Numbered from the stretch's first letter, positions 11,310 to 22,474 are shown. The stretch: DNA of 64,000 nt from Cryptomeria japonica (GCF_030272615.1 NC_081413.1:188786169-188850168); one strand, 5' to 3'. A program made the numbers and translations. Notes: a model not told the origin generated them from the sequence alone.

Positions 11310-11733
11310 ATATGGATGGTTTAAATTGAACTTTGATGGAGCAGCCAGGGGAAACCCAGGTGCTGCTAGGATTGGATGTATTATTCGACACTGGAGTGGT
11401 GCTACATGCGCCAGAATAGCTAAACCAATTTCAAATTAATCTAACAATATTGCAGAACTCAAAGCCCTTATAAAATGATTGATATTTAGTTCAGTATTGG
11501 GAATTAAGAAATTAGCTATTCAAGGGGACTCACAGATAGCAATTAATGCTAAAAGAACAAGGAATATAGTAAGTTGGCACCTCAAACCTCTTCTAGATAG
11601 AGCACTTACATTAATAAGAAAATTTTAACACTATACAATTAATCATATTTTTAGAGAGGACAATTCTGATGCAGACTCTCTAGCTAATTTAGGAGTGGAT
11701 GATCATTGGCTTGCCAAAATAGGAGATGAATAG
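11310..11733 (+). pseudogene. LINE ORF2, C-terminal RNase H domain
   Basis: An RNase H fold of the type carried by some plant L1 elements is readable from about 11318: LNFDGAARGNPGAA gives the first catalytic Asp, NIAELKAL the Glu, IQGDSQIAI the second Asp and EDNSDADSLANLG the last Asp. All four catalytic positions are kept although stops interrupt at about 11436, 11479 and 11626. The domain ends GDE then TAG at 11731-11733. It would remove the RNA strand during second-strand synthesis. Confidence 0.88.
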
Positions 11734-12185
11734 AAAGTATATATATATATACTTCCCAAATATAGGAGTTAATATTGTTTGATGACTAGCCTTTCCTCTT
11801 AGATTCGAAGGACAAGAAGTAACTAGGGAGTACATTGGGATTAGTAATTTCGTACAAGTTAAGCCATCCTTTTAGATATACGCGGTAAGAGGGTAATTTG
11901 GCAACAAACAGCGAAAATCATGATTATAGATAGCCTTAGATAGAATATCTATTTAAAATTGTCATTAAGGATAGAAAGCATCTCGAGGGTGTAGAGATAG
12001 GAAAATCATTATGAGAAAAGACTATTGCATTAGGGGAAAGACTGGCCTCTGAGCCGGCTTAAGGCCCGACCGACACGTGCCAAAGAAGATAGGAAATTAT
12101 ATTGTGCGAAAGGATCCAAAAGTTAACTTTTATTTAGGATTGGAATGCAAAGAATTAATTCTAAGCCATGGAATCTAACATTTAA
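11734..12185 (+). other. LINE 3' segment, non-coding
   Basis: A short TA repeat lies near 11743-11752. A GC-richer patch with GGCCCGACCGACACGTG lies at about 12064-12080. No frame of recognisable family is present. Confidence 0.4.
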
Positions 12186-12878
12186 GTGTTTTCTGCAAGT
12201 GATAATCGTCTTATGGCCTTTAGAGGAGAGATTAAACTTGAAAGGTTGTGTAGAATCGTGAATGAGGCAGATGATTTCATGCTTAGAGTAGTTCAGGAGA
12301 TTATGGCAGAGGATTACTTCAGTTATGAATTCATGTATCGAGTTAACTGTGATATCCTGACCATATTTTTGACAATATAGCTTAGGGTAGGAATACAAAA
12401 AAGCAAGGTAATTTTATTGGGTTTGTCATTATTCAAGGAACAATTCTTGAGACTCTTTGAGATAGCAGTGGGTGGTGTGGATGAAACCCTTAGGGTTCCA
12501 TATCTAGAGGATTATGCTGACAAGGGGATAAATATCTGTAAGAGGCCTATCCTTGTAGTGAAGGATGAAACAAAATTTGCGAAGAGAACTCCCATTATAC
12601 GTAGGAATGCGGAGTTTCTGCTAGTATGGAAACATATCAAGGAGCCTCCCCATAGAAATTGGTGGGCAAAGTATCTTAAGGAGTAAGGGTTTGCAGTTCC
12701 AGAAAACATGCTAGACGTACCAATGGATAGGATCCAGGTAATTCCCCCAGTGATAATCAAGGCTTCGTGGGTCAAAGGGAATACAATAGTTGAATATACC
12801 TCATGCAATTAACCTGAGGGAATGCCTACAGATAAGGCATCACCCTCTGTCGTCAACCTCACAGATATGAAAGAATAA
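12186..12878 (+). pseudogene. Unrecognised reading frame in the LINE 3' region
   Basis: One frame stays coding-like for 231 codons apart from three internal stops (12378-12380, about 12684 and about 12810). The first ATG is at 12213 (MAFRGEIKLERLC). Features visible: a Leu/Ile-rich N-terminal half, the segment VGGVDETLRVPYLEDYADKG, and a tryptophan pair in PPHRNWWAKYLKE. I do not recognise the family. It follows RNase H within the LINE boundaries, so it could be a third LINE gene, a transduced host fragment or an older insertion. At least the first stop could come from CAG to TAG. Confidence 0.4.
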
Positions 12879-14281
12879 TGGGAATAGACTTATACAGTAC
12901 CTTTTCATATTTAGGTTTGAGTATAGCTTGCAGACTTTTGTGATATTAGGACAATAGATAAATAAATGGCATAGTTGACACTAGAAGTTTGTTAATTTTT
13001 TCTCCAAACCTGACTACGAATATATTTTTGACCTGACATAAACTAGGTTGTTAATTAAGTAGGTACTTGTAGTATTTGGTTTTTAATATAGTAGGTATCA
13101 TGTTTAGTAGCCAATTAATTTCATGGGTTGTGAATGTTTGAGTAGATTATGGCTTAGGTTTTTGTTTCTTAACATTCAGTATATTCAATTAATGGGTTAT
13201 ATTGCAGACAAATAGGACTTGTAATTTCTATGGCTTGAATTGATTATATTAGTCATACCGATAAATATCTTTAGACATATATAGGAAGTTGGGTTTAAGT
13301 TTATTTACTTTGAGTTAATAACAGATAATGAAGAAAACTCTCTATTGTGATAGACATAAATCTCTTATGATACTTGGATATCTATGGCTGGGAGTAGATT
13401 GTTTCATGACTAAATGTAGGAAGAGGAGTCTCTGTTGTACCTAGAAAGGGAATAATCCTAGTCATAGACATAGATATCCATTAAGAGGATCATATAGAGG
13501 CCTCTATGATCTTTGCATTTGGGTTTATTGTTATAGCACAGTCTAGGACTGGCTGGATTGATTTTCTGGCCTTCTTAGAATGGTAAAACTTTGATAATGA
13601 ATTTCAATTATCTGCCTTTGATGAATGAGCAAGAATAGTTAGTTAGAAATGTCTCAGCTTTTTATGATGGATGGTTAGTTAATCTGTTGTGAATTGTTCT
13701 TCTCACTTGTATGCACAACAAGTGTGTGAGATTTAGAATATTTTTAAGTACCCATTAATGTTGAAAGAATTTATAGACTGGTGACAGACTCATAAAATGT
13801 ATTTATGAGGATCTGTTATCAGCATTGTGAAATTTATTTAAGATAGATTACTGGTGAATGAATTATATGAAGATGAACTATACTAACAATGTGGTCAAGA
13901 AAGGTTGTTATGTTTGTTTGCAGATAGGAAGTATGTAGGTGCAGTTAAGCAATACCGAAGAGGAGAACCTATTGGAAGCAAATTTGGTTCATACAAATGG
14001 GATCACTGTATTCTAAGATTAGTTTAGGGATTTGGGATATTAATTATTTATAAGGCTTAACTATATCAGACCATTTGTATACGGAGGGAATTAGTCACAA
14101 GGTTCGACTTTGTGATTATCTTATATCTACTTCTAAAATTCTGGACCTTATGGGTCCTGAGCAAGACCAGAGGTTTTCTTGACTCCGTTCTTTCCTACTG
14201 GTGCCTGCACTGAATGGAGATGTACTTAGTTTTATATTTAATAAAATACTTTGGCTACGTCCTTTTACCTAGCAAAAGAAG
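12879..14281 (+). other. LINE 3' untranslated region and 3' terminus
   Basis: No frame was recognised. The last 60 bases contain AATAAAATA (about 14249) followed by TTTGGCTACGTCC and TTTTACCTAGCAAAAG, which is the usual end of plant L1 elements. The A-rich tail is only a few bases long here. Confidence 0.6.
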
Positions 14282-14297
14282 AGAGAGGCTAAAATGC
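14282..14297. repeat. LINE target-site duplication, right copy
   Basis: AGAGAGGCTAAAATGC matches 4407-4422 exactly and is also the first sequence of the resumed LTR remnant. Confidence 0.9.
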
Positions 14298-15334
14298 TTG
14301 ATATAATTAGACTATAATGTAGATGCATAAAACTTGGATATGGAGAATGAAGAAAGTGAGTTATTTATAGAGGAAATAGGGAAATGGATGGTTAAGATTC
14401 AATAATCTTAACAATGGCTAGGATTGAAAGTTACTTAATCCATGTTTACAATTTTCACTAATGAAATGGTGATAATTGTCAACAAGAGGTGGCTTGAGAG
14501 GAGATGCAAGAGGCATTAAATGCCTGAGAAGATATGAAGGTCACCTTAGAAGGTTGGGTGAGGGTTAGGTTAGGGTCATCCATTGGATAAAGCTTTTACC
14601 CAAGGGGTAAACTCTTGTGCAAGGGTTAAATGGGATAACTAGGGTCAAAGACATGAGTGCTTGATGAGACGTCTGAGTTAGATGAGGGTTAAGTTAGTGA
14701 GAAAGTCTCTAACCACGAGGGAAGGTTGAATTAACCATTAATGGTTAAGAGGACTTTGGAGACAAATTTGTAAGAGCCTTACAAATTTGGGGAACTCAAC
14801 AAGTTAACTTGTTGAAGGAATAAAGTCTTTAATGCATTTAGAAGACTTTCTTCCAAATTTGAGAAGTGACCTCCCCAAATTTAGGGATGTGATATGATTG
14901 GAAGAATTAAGGCTAATTGATTGGGATTAGAGAGGTTCTAGAAGAATGTTTAGGCAAGTGGGAGAAATAGGATTTTAATTAAAATAAAAATGTTTTATTT
15001 CAACTAAAATAGATGCAACTTGCAATTGTAGGAAAATGCAAGTGGGGGGGGGGGTTATAAATAAATTTGATTTATTTATATGCAAGGATGATTTTAATTA
15101 AATGTAAATTTAATTAAAATGGTGAAAAGGAGATGTAATTAAATAAAGTGATTTATTTAATTTAAAGACTAGAAAGTGGTTAGATGAATTTAATTAAATA
15201 AATTGAATAATTCATTTAATCAAATAGATGAAGAATGGAGAAATTAATTAAATAAGATTTAATTAATAGGGGGATGCAGTTTCAATAAATATTAAATATT
15301 TATTTAACTAGGTGGTCAGATTTATACATCTACA
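14282..15334 (-). mobile_element. Gypsy-type LTR remnant, part right of the LINE
   Basis: On the minus strand this begins TGTAGATGTATAAATCTGACC, matching the start of element B's LTR, and keeps the same order of blocks: AT-rich TTTAATTAAAT segments, GTCACTTCTCAAATTTG, GTTAACTT and a TATAAATA-like box (about 14360). It contains an 11-G run (15044-15054). It is the continuation of the LTR interrupted by the LINE at 4407. No flanking duplication was confirmed. Confidence 0.7.
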
Positions 15335-15536
15335 ACAGGTTTAGGCTGAGAAATGGGGCAATTGAGTCTTGTGCATGTATGCAATAATATACAGTAAAAT
15401 GAGTTAAAAAATGTATGGTGAAGATTGTGAAGTGATCTAAATGATTGTCCATCATACAATCATAGAACTTGTGCCCACCAAATCAACATACATATAAGCG
15501 ATTGTAGCTGGCAATACTAGCCAAGAAAATGAAAAC
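15335..15536. other. Short unassigned segment
   Basis: Two hundred bases between the LTR remnant and element D. I see no gene or repeat in it. Confidence 0.5.
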
Positions 15537-15674
15537 TGAAGAACACAAATGGACACTGAGAGGGGGGTGAATCAGTGTATTTTAAAACTTTTAACTATGT
15601 GTGCAAGGACTGAAACTGTAAATTAATTAAGAACATACACTTACACACAAATCAAACCACAACACAAAATATAT

Positions 15675-15703
15675 GAGGAAAACCCAATGGGGGAAAAAAC
15701 CTC
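15675..15703 (-). promoter_or_regulatory. ENE-like hairpin in element D LTR
   Basis: On the minus strand GAGG pairs with CCUC. Six U face four U in the internal loop, and the inner stem CCC/GGG closes a short loop. It occupies the same place relative to the LTR end as the structure at 1012-1041. Function inferred. Confidence 0.45.
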
Positions 15704-15774
15704 GGTGAGAATAGCTGCTAGAGTCTACTGCTCCAATCTAGCCTCACAATAAATAACAATTTACAATGTTTAGG

Positions 15775-15860
15775 GAACCAACCCAAGGAGCACCAACCCT
15801 TGATTTTATGAGCACCTACTCAAAGGAGCACCTACCCCTGCTCTGAGCACCCACTTAGAG
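15775..15860 (-). repeat. Short-motif array in element D LTR
   Basis: GGAGCACC, GAGCACCTAC and GAGCACCCAC recur about five times in 85 bp. On the sense strand this is GGTGCTCC, the counterpart of GTAGCTCC in the LTR at 858-952. Confidence 0.6.
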
Positions 15861-16884
15861 ATTTACAGTGATTGTTCAAATTTACAATGCAATGACAAAG
15901 CCTTGTTACAAATGAATTTTGTAACACTTCAAATTTCTCATATCCTAAAAATGACTTTCTCTGCATGCTAAAGTTTTTCCTTTTTTTCTCCTCCTTCCTT
16001 TGTTTGGTTATCTTCTTCTCTCTGCTACAACATTACTCTCTAGAATCATATGTTCTTGCTCTATGCTTACTCTTTCTACTTCTGTAAATTTGCTCTGTTC
16101 TCTCTTGGCAACAACACACTCTCTCTCTCTCTCTCTCAACACACACCTTCAGTCGATTTGTTCAGATGTCTATATTTTCTACCTCAATCTCTATCTTGAC
16201 AACCACACCAACCAATGTCAAATCTCATCACACTTGCTTGTATTTTTTACTTTGTAAACATCAGAGATTACTTCTATTGCAAACTTGAATATTTTATTCA
16301 AGTTGGTTGTCTTGGAGATTTGCAACTCTAGAGATTTTATTCTCTATACGAAATATGTTCTCATATTTGCCGCCTATAGTAAATGCATCCAATCTTTCTT
16401 CTGATCATTCTCTGTACTTAGATTACTAAGTTTAGTAATATTTCTCTGCCCAAAATGATCTGGAATCCTTCCTCGAGCCACACAACCTGCCTGCAACCTG
16501 GTTGCCATTAATGCGTTTTCCATCCTCTATCAACTTAATTTGAAAAGATCAACAACTACCACACTAGAATCCTTCATCACCAACTTCTTTGTATCTGATT
16601 CATTCTTTGTTCATTAGGAAGCCTCATGTCTTCACATTCTTCGTCTAGATGGTCAAGATCGGTCGGCCTCCATGTAAAACCCTTGTGCCAACCGGTATGC
16701 ATAGGTGTCATCAAAAGTCTTCATATTCTACATCCAAGTCACCTGGTCAACCATAGTCAACCGCCACATGGACTATCATCCTTATCGGGTTGCCAACATG
16801 TCGACTAAACAACCTCTAATGGTTATGATGACCTTTAAACTTTGTTGCTGCAGGATGGCAGGATGCATTGTCTTTTTGCCTTAA

Positions 16885-17395
16885 CTTATCCCGCGAGTTC
16901 CTCTTTACATCCATCTGCAGGTGCGGGATAACATGATCCATCTATCACTATCATCATGTTATCCCACAAGACCTTTAGTCTCATCGCAAACAAGTTGCGG
17001 GATAGCAAGAACCATTCATCACTCTCTTTATGTTGCCCCGCAAGACCTCCAGTTGCAACACAAACAAGCCATGAGATAGAGGGAGGGGTCGCTATGCCTT
17101 GATTTTGTTTCCCCTGTGTGATATTTTGTGTGCCTCTTAACTTGTGTGGGATAACCCTTCAATTTCTTATCCCGTGCGACTTTTGTTGGTCACTTTTGAC
17201 ACCACAGAATAAGAGGGATTGCCTTGTTCATCAAGCTTAAGTTATCCCACGTGACTAGCTCGTGGCTTTTTCAACAACGTGAGATAGCGAGTAGTGCCAC
17301 TTTTGTGTTATCCAACGAGGCATTCAACACTCGACCAACATGCTGCGAGATAAGGAGAACACCATTTAATTTTCTTCAGTATTATCCCGCACTGT
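16885..17395 (-). promoter_or_regulatory. Array of TTATCCCGC/GCGGGATAA motifs in U3
   Basis: About 13 exact or one-to-two-mismatch copies occur in both orientations, for example near 16889, 16921, 16957, 16989, 17141, 17168, 17243, 17345 and 17382. The spacers differ, so this is not a simple tandem repeat. GGATAA contains the core bound by MYB-related (GGATA) and I-box (GATAA) factors. Its place upstream of R in the sense direction suggests an enhancer, which is inference. Confidence 0.5.
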
Positions 17396-17545
17396 CTCTT
17401 CCCTGCATTCGAACACACCACAAAACCCACAAATACACGTTAACCAAACAATTGCTGCCACACGGAAATCACGGCTCTCAACCCCAACTCAGGACGCATT
17501 CACTGTTGTCGACATATGGAGACGATGAATTTGGTTGAAACCCCT

Positions 17546-17606
17546 GCAACATAACACGACGTGTTATGCGCAATTGCACAACATAACCTGCATGTTATGT
17601 GCAACT
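17546..17606. repeat. Paired palindromes in element D U3
   Basis: Two neighbouring inverted repeats have the same arms: CATAAC...GTTATG separated by ACGACGT in the first and by CTGCAT in the second. Each is followed by GCAA. They could be protein-binding sites or hairpins. Confidence 0.5.
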
Positions 17607-17713
17607 GTTATCTGCTTCTCTGCAACCTCTTGACACCCCTTGACATCATGACTACTACCTACTATTCTGTAACCATTTGACATCCCTTGACATCAATGAC
17701 AATAATGCCAACA

Positions 17714-17726
17714 ATCTCCCCCTTTG
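17714..17726 (-). promoter_or_regulatory. Element D polypurine tract
   Basis: The sense strand reads AAAGGGGGAGAT immediately before the LTR start TGTTGG, as needed to prime plus-strand DNA synthesis. Confidence 0.85.
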
Positions 17727-18103
17727 GCATTGATGTCAACACACTTGCAGTCTTTGTAATCTCTTCGCTCTGACCATTTTCTCCCCCTTTGACAACAATG
17801 GCAAAGGGTGAAATGTCCAATTCCTCCAACACCAACCGTCAATTGTGCAGGTTCTCCCCCTATGATTTTCTATAGAAATGAATGGAACTTCCAATTTCGA
17901 TTATGACACATCTGCAATACATTAGAAATTTCCTTTATAACTTCTTGACCTCTGTTGCCTATAGCTAGATGAGCCATTATTACAATATAAAGAGCAGTGC
18001 CACTACTGCTTACAAAAATTCAAAACTCCTCCTGAGACTGTACATGAGGTTCAAGGTAGAAAGTGTAGAAACAATATGCTCCCCTTGAGCCATGGATCTC
18101 AAA

Positions 18104-20218
18104 TTAATGCTTTAAGTGCAGAAGGAGGGTGAGACAACACCCAATTTTTTGTCTCAAGTACTCAAAATTATCCTTGGGCAGTGGCTTAGTAAAGATGTCA
18201 GCTATTTGCTCACTAGTACAAACATATCCAACTTTTACTTCTTTCTCTGCAAGCTTTTCCCTGAGAAAATGGTATTTGATTGCAATGTGCTTTGTCCTAG
18301 AGTGCATGAGAGGGATCTTTGACATATTGATTGCACTTGAGTTGTCACATCATGGGAATAGGATCCAAAAAATCTACCTGAATGTCCTTGAGAGTTTTCT
18401 TCATCCACAAAACTTGTGGACAACCTGTAGCAGCTGCAATATATTTTGCTTCAGCAGTTGATAACTAAATGGACTCTTGGTTTTTGCTATTCCATGACAC
18501 CAATCTGTCTCCAAGGAAGAAAGCTCCACCACTAGTGTTCTTCCTTTCATCTACACATCCTACCCAATTTGCACTATAGGCTTGCAAACTGAAATCTCCT
18601 TTCTTTGGATACCATAAGCCATAAGTAAGTGTGCCTTGTAGACACTTTAATATTCTTCTCACTGCATTGACATGAGATTCCTTAGGGGCTACTTGAAATC
18701 TTGTGATCATGCATACAACTTGAACTATATCAGGCCTTGAAGCTGTAAGATACAATAGGCTTCCAATCATGGATCTATACAAGGTTTGATCCACACTAGG
18801 TGACTCATCATTTTTGCTTAACTTGCATCCTCTCACCATGGGAGTACTCACTGGTTTGTTGTCTTCCTTTTGAAATTTCTTCAACATGTCTTTGGCATAC
18901 TTGGTTTGAGAGATGAATATGCCTTTGTTCTATTGTGATATTTGTAAACCAAGAAAATATGACAACTCTCCAAGTATGGACATTTCAAACTCTGACTGCA
19001 TCTGATTAGAAATGTTTTTGCATAGAACATCTTTGTTGCCTCCAAAGATGATATCATCTACATATACCACAACTATGATCATGTGGTCTCCATCTACCTT
19101 GATATATAAATTGCTATCAACATTTCCTTTTCTGAAACCTTGCTAATGGAGTCACTTATCCATCCTAGAATACAATGCTCTAGGTGTCTGCTTTAGACCA
19201 TATAATGCTTTCTTCAATCTGCATACAAAGTTCTCATCTTCATGCAGTTGAAAACCTTCAGGTTGCTCTATGTACACCTCTTCTTCTAGATTGCCATTCA
19301 AGAATGTAGATTTGACATTCATTTGATAAACCTTATATCCTTAATAGGCTGCAAATGTCATGAACATCCTTATAGCTTCAAGCCTTGCAACTGGTGCAAT
19401 TTTTTCTTCAAAACTAAGCCCTCTACCTGAGCATGACCCTTGCATACTAGCCTTACCTTGTTCCTTATTACCTTGCCTTCTTCATCCATCTTGTTCCTAT
19501 AGACCCATTTTGTCCCAATGACATTTTTATCAGCTGGTCTAGGAACTAATTCTCAAGTCTTATTCTTTTCTATCTATTGTAATTCTTCTTCCATTGCCTT
19601 CATCCACTTTTCACTCTTGCTGGCCTCATCATATGTCCTGGGTTCCATTTTTGTCATAAGGTATAAATTTACTTGCTTAGTGTTCCTAGCCCTCCTTCTA
19701 GTTTGCAAACCATCATTTTTGTTTCCAATAATTTGATCCTCAGGGTGATTCTTTTGCACATATCTATTTGGGGCATTGCTAGGTGTTTCTTCTTCATGTT
19801 CACTCTCAGATTGATGTTCATCTTCAACATATGGTTCTTCAGTCAAAGTAATTGAGTTTTACCTTCCCTTATGTATATCTTCATCTACTTTCACATGTAC
19901 ACTCTCAATTTTACCTTCTTTAGTCTTTTGTTGAAACATTTGTAGGCCTTGTTATGAGTAGAGTAGCCTAAGAAGACGCCTTCATCACTTCTTGATTCAA
20001 AGCTACCTAATCCATCTTCATCTCTTTTAATATAGAATTTGTTTCCAAACACTTTGAAATACCTAATTGAGGGTCTCCTATCATACCATAGTTCATAAGG
20101 TGTCATATTACCGTTCACCCTTAGTTGTACTTTATTTAAGGTGTATATAGTTGTGTGAACAACCTTTTTCCAATAGACATTAGGCATATTTGCTTCATTT
20201 AACATTGTCCTTGCTATT
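18104..20218 (-). pseudogene. Element D pol, integrase C-terminus, reverse transcriptase and RNase H
   Basis: In sense order: integrase C-terminal block (about 20218-19891, with KVFGNKFYIKRDE and FLGYSTHNKAYKCFN), a variable linker (19846-19700), reverse transcriptase start (MEPRTYDEASKSEKWMKAMEEEL), the intact catalytic YVDD motif (about 19060), connection (18887-18500) and RNase H ending ADIFTKPLPKDNFEYL. The RNase H block reads YSANWVGC where relatives have an Asp-Ala-Asp-Trp, so a catalytic Asp is lost. Several stops and shifts disrupt the reverse transcriptase. Products would act in the virus-like particle. Confidence 0.88.
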
Positions 20219-20223
20219 TCCTT
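20219..20223. repeat. Target-site duplication of element C, left copy
   Basis: TCCTT is repeated at 53889-53893. Joining across it restores the integrase codons V-K-E-I-A-R-T of element D. Confidence 0.92.
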
Positions 20224-20468
20224 TGTTAATTTGAGTATCCAATTAACACTGAGAGGGTGGGGGGTGAATCATTGATAACAATAAATTGTAAACTTTCACC
20301 AATCTGAAAAATACTTCACAAAATAGTTCATAACCAGTACCGGTAGCTGATCTAACAATCACTTAATGAAAATTTACCAAAACATTACCGGTAGCAACTA
20401 AAGTGTTCATCAATAAGTAAAGACATCAAATGAATAATCCATCGCAACATGAACACAAGGATTTTTCA

Positions 20469-20496
20469 CGTGGAAACTATAATGGGAAAAACCACG
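20469..20496 (-). promoter_or_regulatory. ENE-like hairpin in element C 3' LTR
   Basis: The outer stem CGUGG/CCACG is retained with five U facing three U. The inner stem is degraded in this copy, while the 5' LTR copy (52597-52622) keeps CCC/GGG. Confidence 0.4.
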
Positions 20497-20544
20497 ATGG
20501 GAATTTGTACCCACAAAATATTGCACTCTTTTAGAATGCGCCCT

Positions 20545-20765
20545 ATTAGGAGCCTAGCCTGGTTAGGAGCTTTACAACAATGCCCGGTTAAGAGCAGACC
20601 CTGTTAGGAGTCACATAGTCAAGGGATTTTACAACTTAGCTCCGTTAGGAGCTTTACCCTGTTAGGAGTAACCTCGCTGGAGAATTTAAACTCAAGTTGT
20701 TGAGATACCCAGTTAAGAGATTTATACAATCAGGCCTGTTAGGACCTAACCGGTTAAAGGATTTT
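20545..20765 (-). repeat. GTTAGGAG motif array in element C LTR
   Basis: About ten copies of GTTAGGAGC, GTTAGGAGT or GTTAAGAG are spaced 15-30 bp apart with unrelated spacers. The same array lies at 52670-52900 in the other LTR. Confidence 0.7.
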
Positions 20766-21754
20766 AATGTTGTTGAAACTGTTAGGAAACAATAGATAAA
20801 TGATCTGGAATCAACACTTCATAGCTTGCTATAGCAGATCCTTGTCAACTCCAATCTGCTTCTCTCATATAGACATTTCAATTTGGTTCGACACACACAC
20901 TTTTCTCTTATTACCGACATACCTAACCTTCTCAAACTTGACCTAAATAGACTTTACAATTAGATTAGTTACAAAACCCTAACCTACAATTAATCTACAT
21001 CATAGATCATATCAGATCATTACAAATAATTACAGATCATTACAACAAATTACAAGATAATTACAGTCGTTGAATGATCATAAGTCATCACCGCACATCG
21101 ATTTGATAAGTTGTCAAACCCTTATCACATTCTGCTAAGCACTTTGCTGCTTTCCAAGAAATTTGATCCTTGTACGTGCCAAAACAACATCTTATCTTTT
21201 CACACGGATTTTGACACGTCATCATCAACTTATGAACATGAAAAGAATCACCGTCAAACCATAAAACATCATCGGTCAAATATTTTGATACCGGTTCTCA
21301 AACCCTAGTTGTTTATACAACAGTCAATAATAAACATGACTTCTGATTCTCCAAACATGATGTGGTTCAAGTCATAGACTCATTATGATGTCATAAGCAC
21401 ACATTCCAAACTGTAACACCTGACTCAACATGGATAACTACCGCAATCATCTCCTCGTTTGTTCCTGCTTACTAGTTCACTGTTACTTAGCAGTTTTGCT
21501 ATCCAACTCAATCCAATTCAATCCATTACCGGTTAGACTTAACCAATAGACTTAGATGACATAGCAAGCATAAACAAACATGGATAAATATGTTTGCCAT
21601 CAATGACAACACAAATAACTGATTATCATATTATAGTTATATCATCACCAATAATCCATCAATATATCATCACCAACAGTCCTTTAATATATCATCACCA
21701 ATAGTCCTTTACCGGTACATCATCATCTCCATCAGTTATGCCAACATGCTAATA

Positions 21755-21768
21755 AACTCCCTCTTTGG
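21755..21768 (-). promoter_or_regulatory. Element C polypurine tract
   Basis: Sense GCCAAAGAGGGAGTT directly precedes the 3' LTR. Confidence 0.75.
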
Positions 21769-21988
21769 CATTGATGGCAACACCAAAAACTGCAACACCA
21801 AAATCTCATCCTGAATCATGTTATATCATTGTCCAATCATCAGTTCTTCTCCTTTGCTCTTTATTGATCTTCTCCCCCTTTGACAATAATGCCAAAGGTG
21901 CAAAGGCATCTTCTGTCATCATCTTAGCTGCTCCCCCTGAGGAGTAGCCCACTTCTCATCAATCCGTAGTGAAAGATATTCAAGGATT

Positions 21989-22469
21989 CTACTGGATTGA
22001 TGCTTCACCAACATCGTAGTTGATCTTGGGTAGGGGTATAACCCCTAACTTACCTCTGAGATATTCAAAGGTAGCCTTAGGCAATAGCTTAGCAAATATA
22101 TCTGCCAATTGCTCTTTACTAGACACATGCTCCAATCTCACTTTCTTTTCCTGTACTCTTTCTCTCAGAAAGTGATACTTTAATTCGATATGTTTAGTCC
22201 TTGCATGCAATACCGGGTTCTTAGAAATGTTTGTAGCACTAGTCTTATCACAATGTATAATCATCGGTTCTTTCATATCTTGCTTGAATCCTTCCAAGAC
22301 ATGTCTCATTCATATAGCTTGTGTGAAATTCATGGATGCAGCCACATATTATGCTTCAGCTGTAGACTGAGATATGCAAGTCCATTTCTTACTGGTCCAA
22401 GATACCGGTCTGCCACCTAGAAATAATGCACCACTGGTTGTGCTCTTCTGGTCATCTACATTCCCTGCC
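21989..22469 (-). pseudogene. Element C RNase H, C-terminal part
   Basis: Continues the frame that stops at 48639 on the other side of element A. It begins with the codons W-A-G-N-V-D-D-Q-K-S-T and ends with the Copia signature KEQLADIFAKLLPK and FEYLRGKLGV. Together with the right half it would degrade RNA in RNA-DNA hybrids. Two stops are visible near 22310 and 22350. Confidence 0.88.
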
Positions 22470-22474
22470 CAATT
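22470..22474. repeat. Target-site duplication of element A, left copy
   Basis: CAATT here and CAATC at 48634-48638 differ by one base. Joining across it restores the Asp-Trp-Ala-Gly codons of element C's RNase H. Confidence 0.88.

Larger units (their letters stand above)
4423..14281 (+). mobile_element. L1-type LINE, decayed, interrupted by a solo LTR
   Basis: This non-LTR retrotransposon is bounded by a perfect 16-bp duplication. Order: ORF1 (4469-6190), ORF2 with endonuclease, reverse transcriptase, zinc-knuckle and RNase H (6187-11733), an unassigned frame (12186-12878), and a 3' end with ATAAAA then TTTTACCTAGCAAAAG (14250-14278), typical of plant L1 tails. Without the solo LTR at 8732-10119 and one TSD copy it measures about 8.5 kb, long for the family because of 2.5 kb after RNase H. 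Many stops and some frameshifts make it inactive. It lies inside an LTR remnant. Confidence 0.88.
15537..17713 (-). mobile_element. Element D 3' LTR
   Basis: About 2.2 kb. The sense start TGTTGGCATTATTG at 17713 follows a clear polypurine tract. The sense end is near the hairpin with stems ACACTGA/TCAGTGT (about 15550-15575). U3 contains about 13 copies of a GCGGGATAA motif in both orientations and two palindromes at 17546-17606. The R/U5 part contains the motif array (15775-15860) and the U-rich hairpin (15675-15703). The left boundary is less sure than the right one. Confidence 0.8.
20224..21754 (-). mobile_element. Element C 3' LTR
   Basis: Begins TGTTAATTTGAG on the + strand and ends TGCTAATA, where the 5' LTR copy ends TGCCAACA. 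Contains the terminal hairpin (CACTGA with TCATTG here), the U-rich hairpin 20469-20496, and about ten GTTAGGAG-type motifs at 20545-20765. Confidence 0.88.

Noticed and set aside
15335-15536. tRNA or small RNA gene in the short gap
   Set aside because: No cloverleaf or promoter boxes were seen.
18129-18461. Open frame of 110 codons on the + strand
   Set aside because: It lies over element D RNase H on the opposite strand and has no recognisable domain; a shadow frame.
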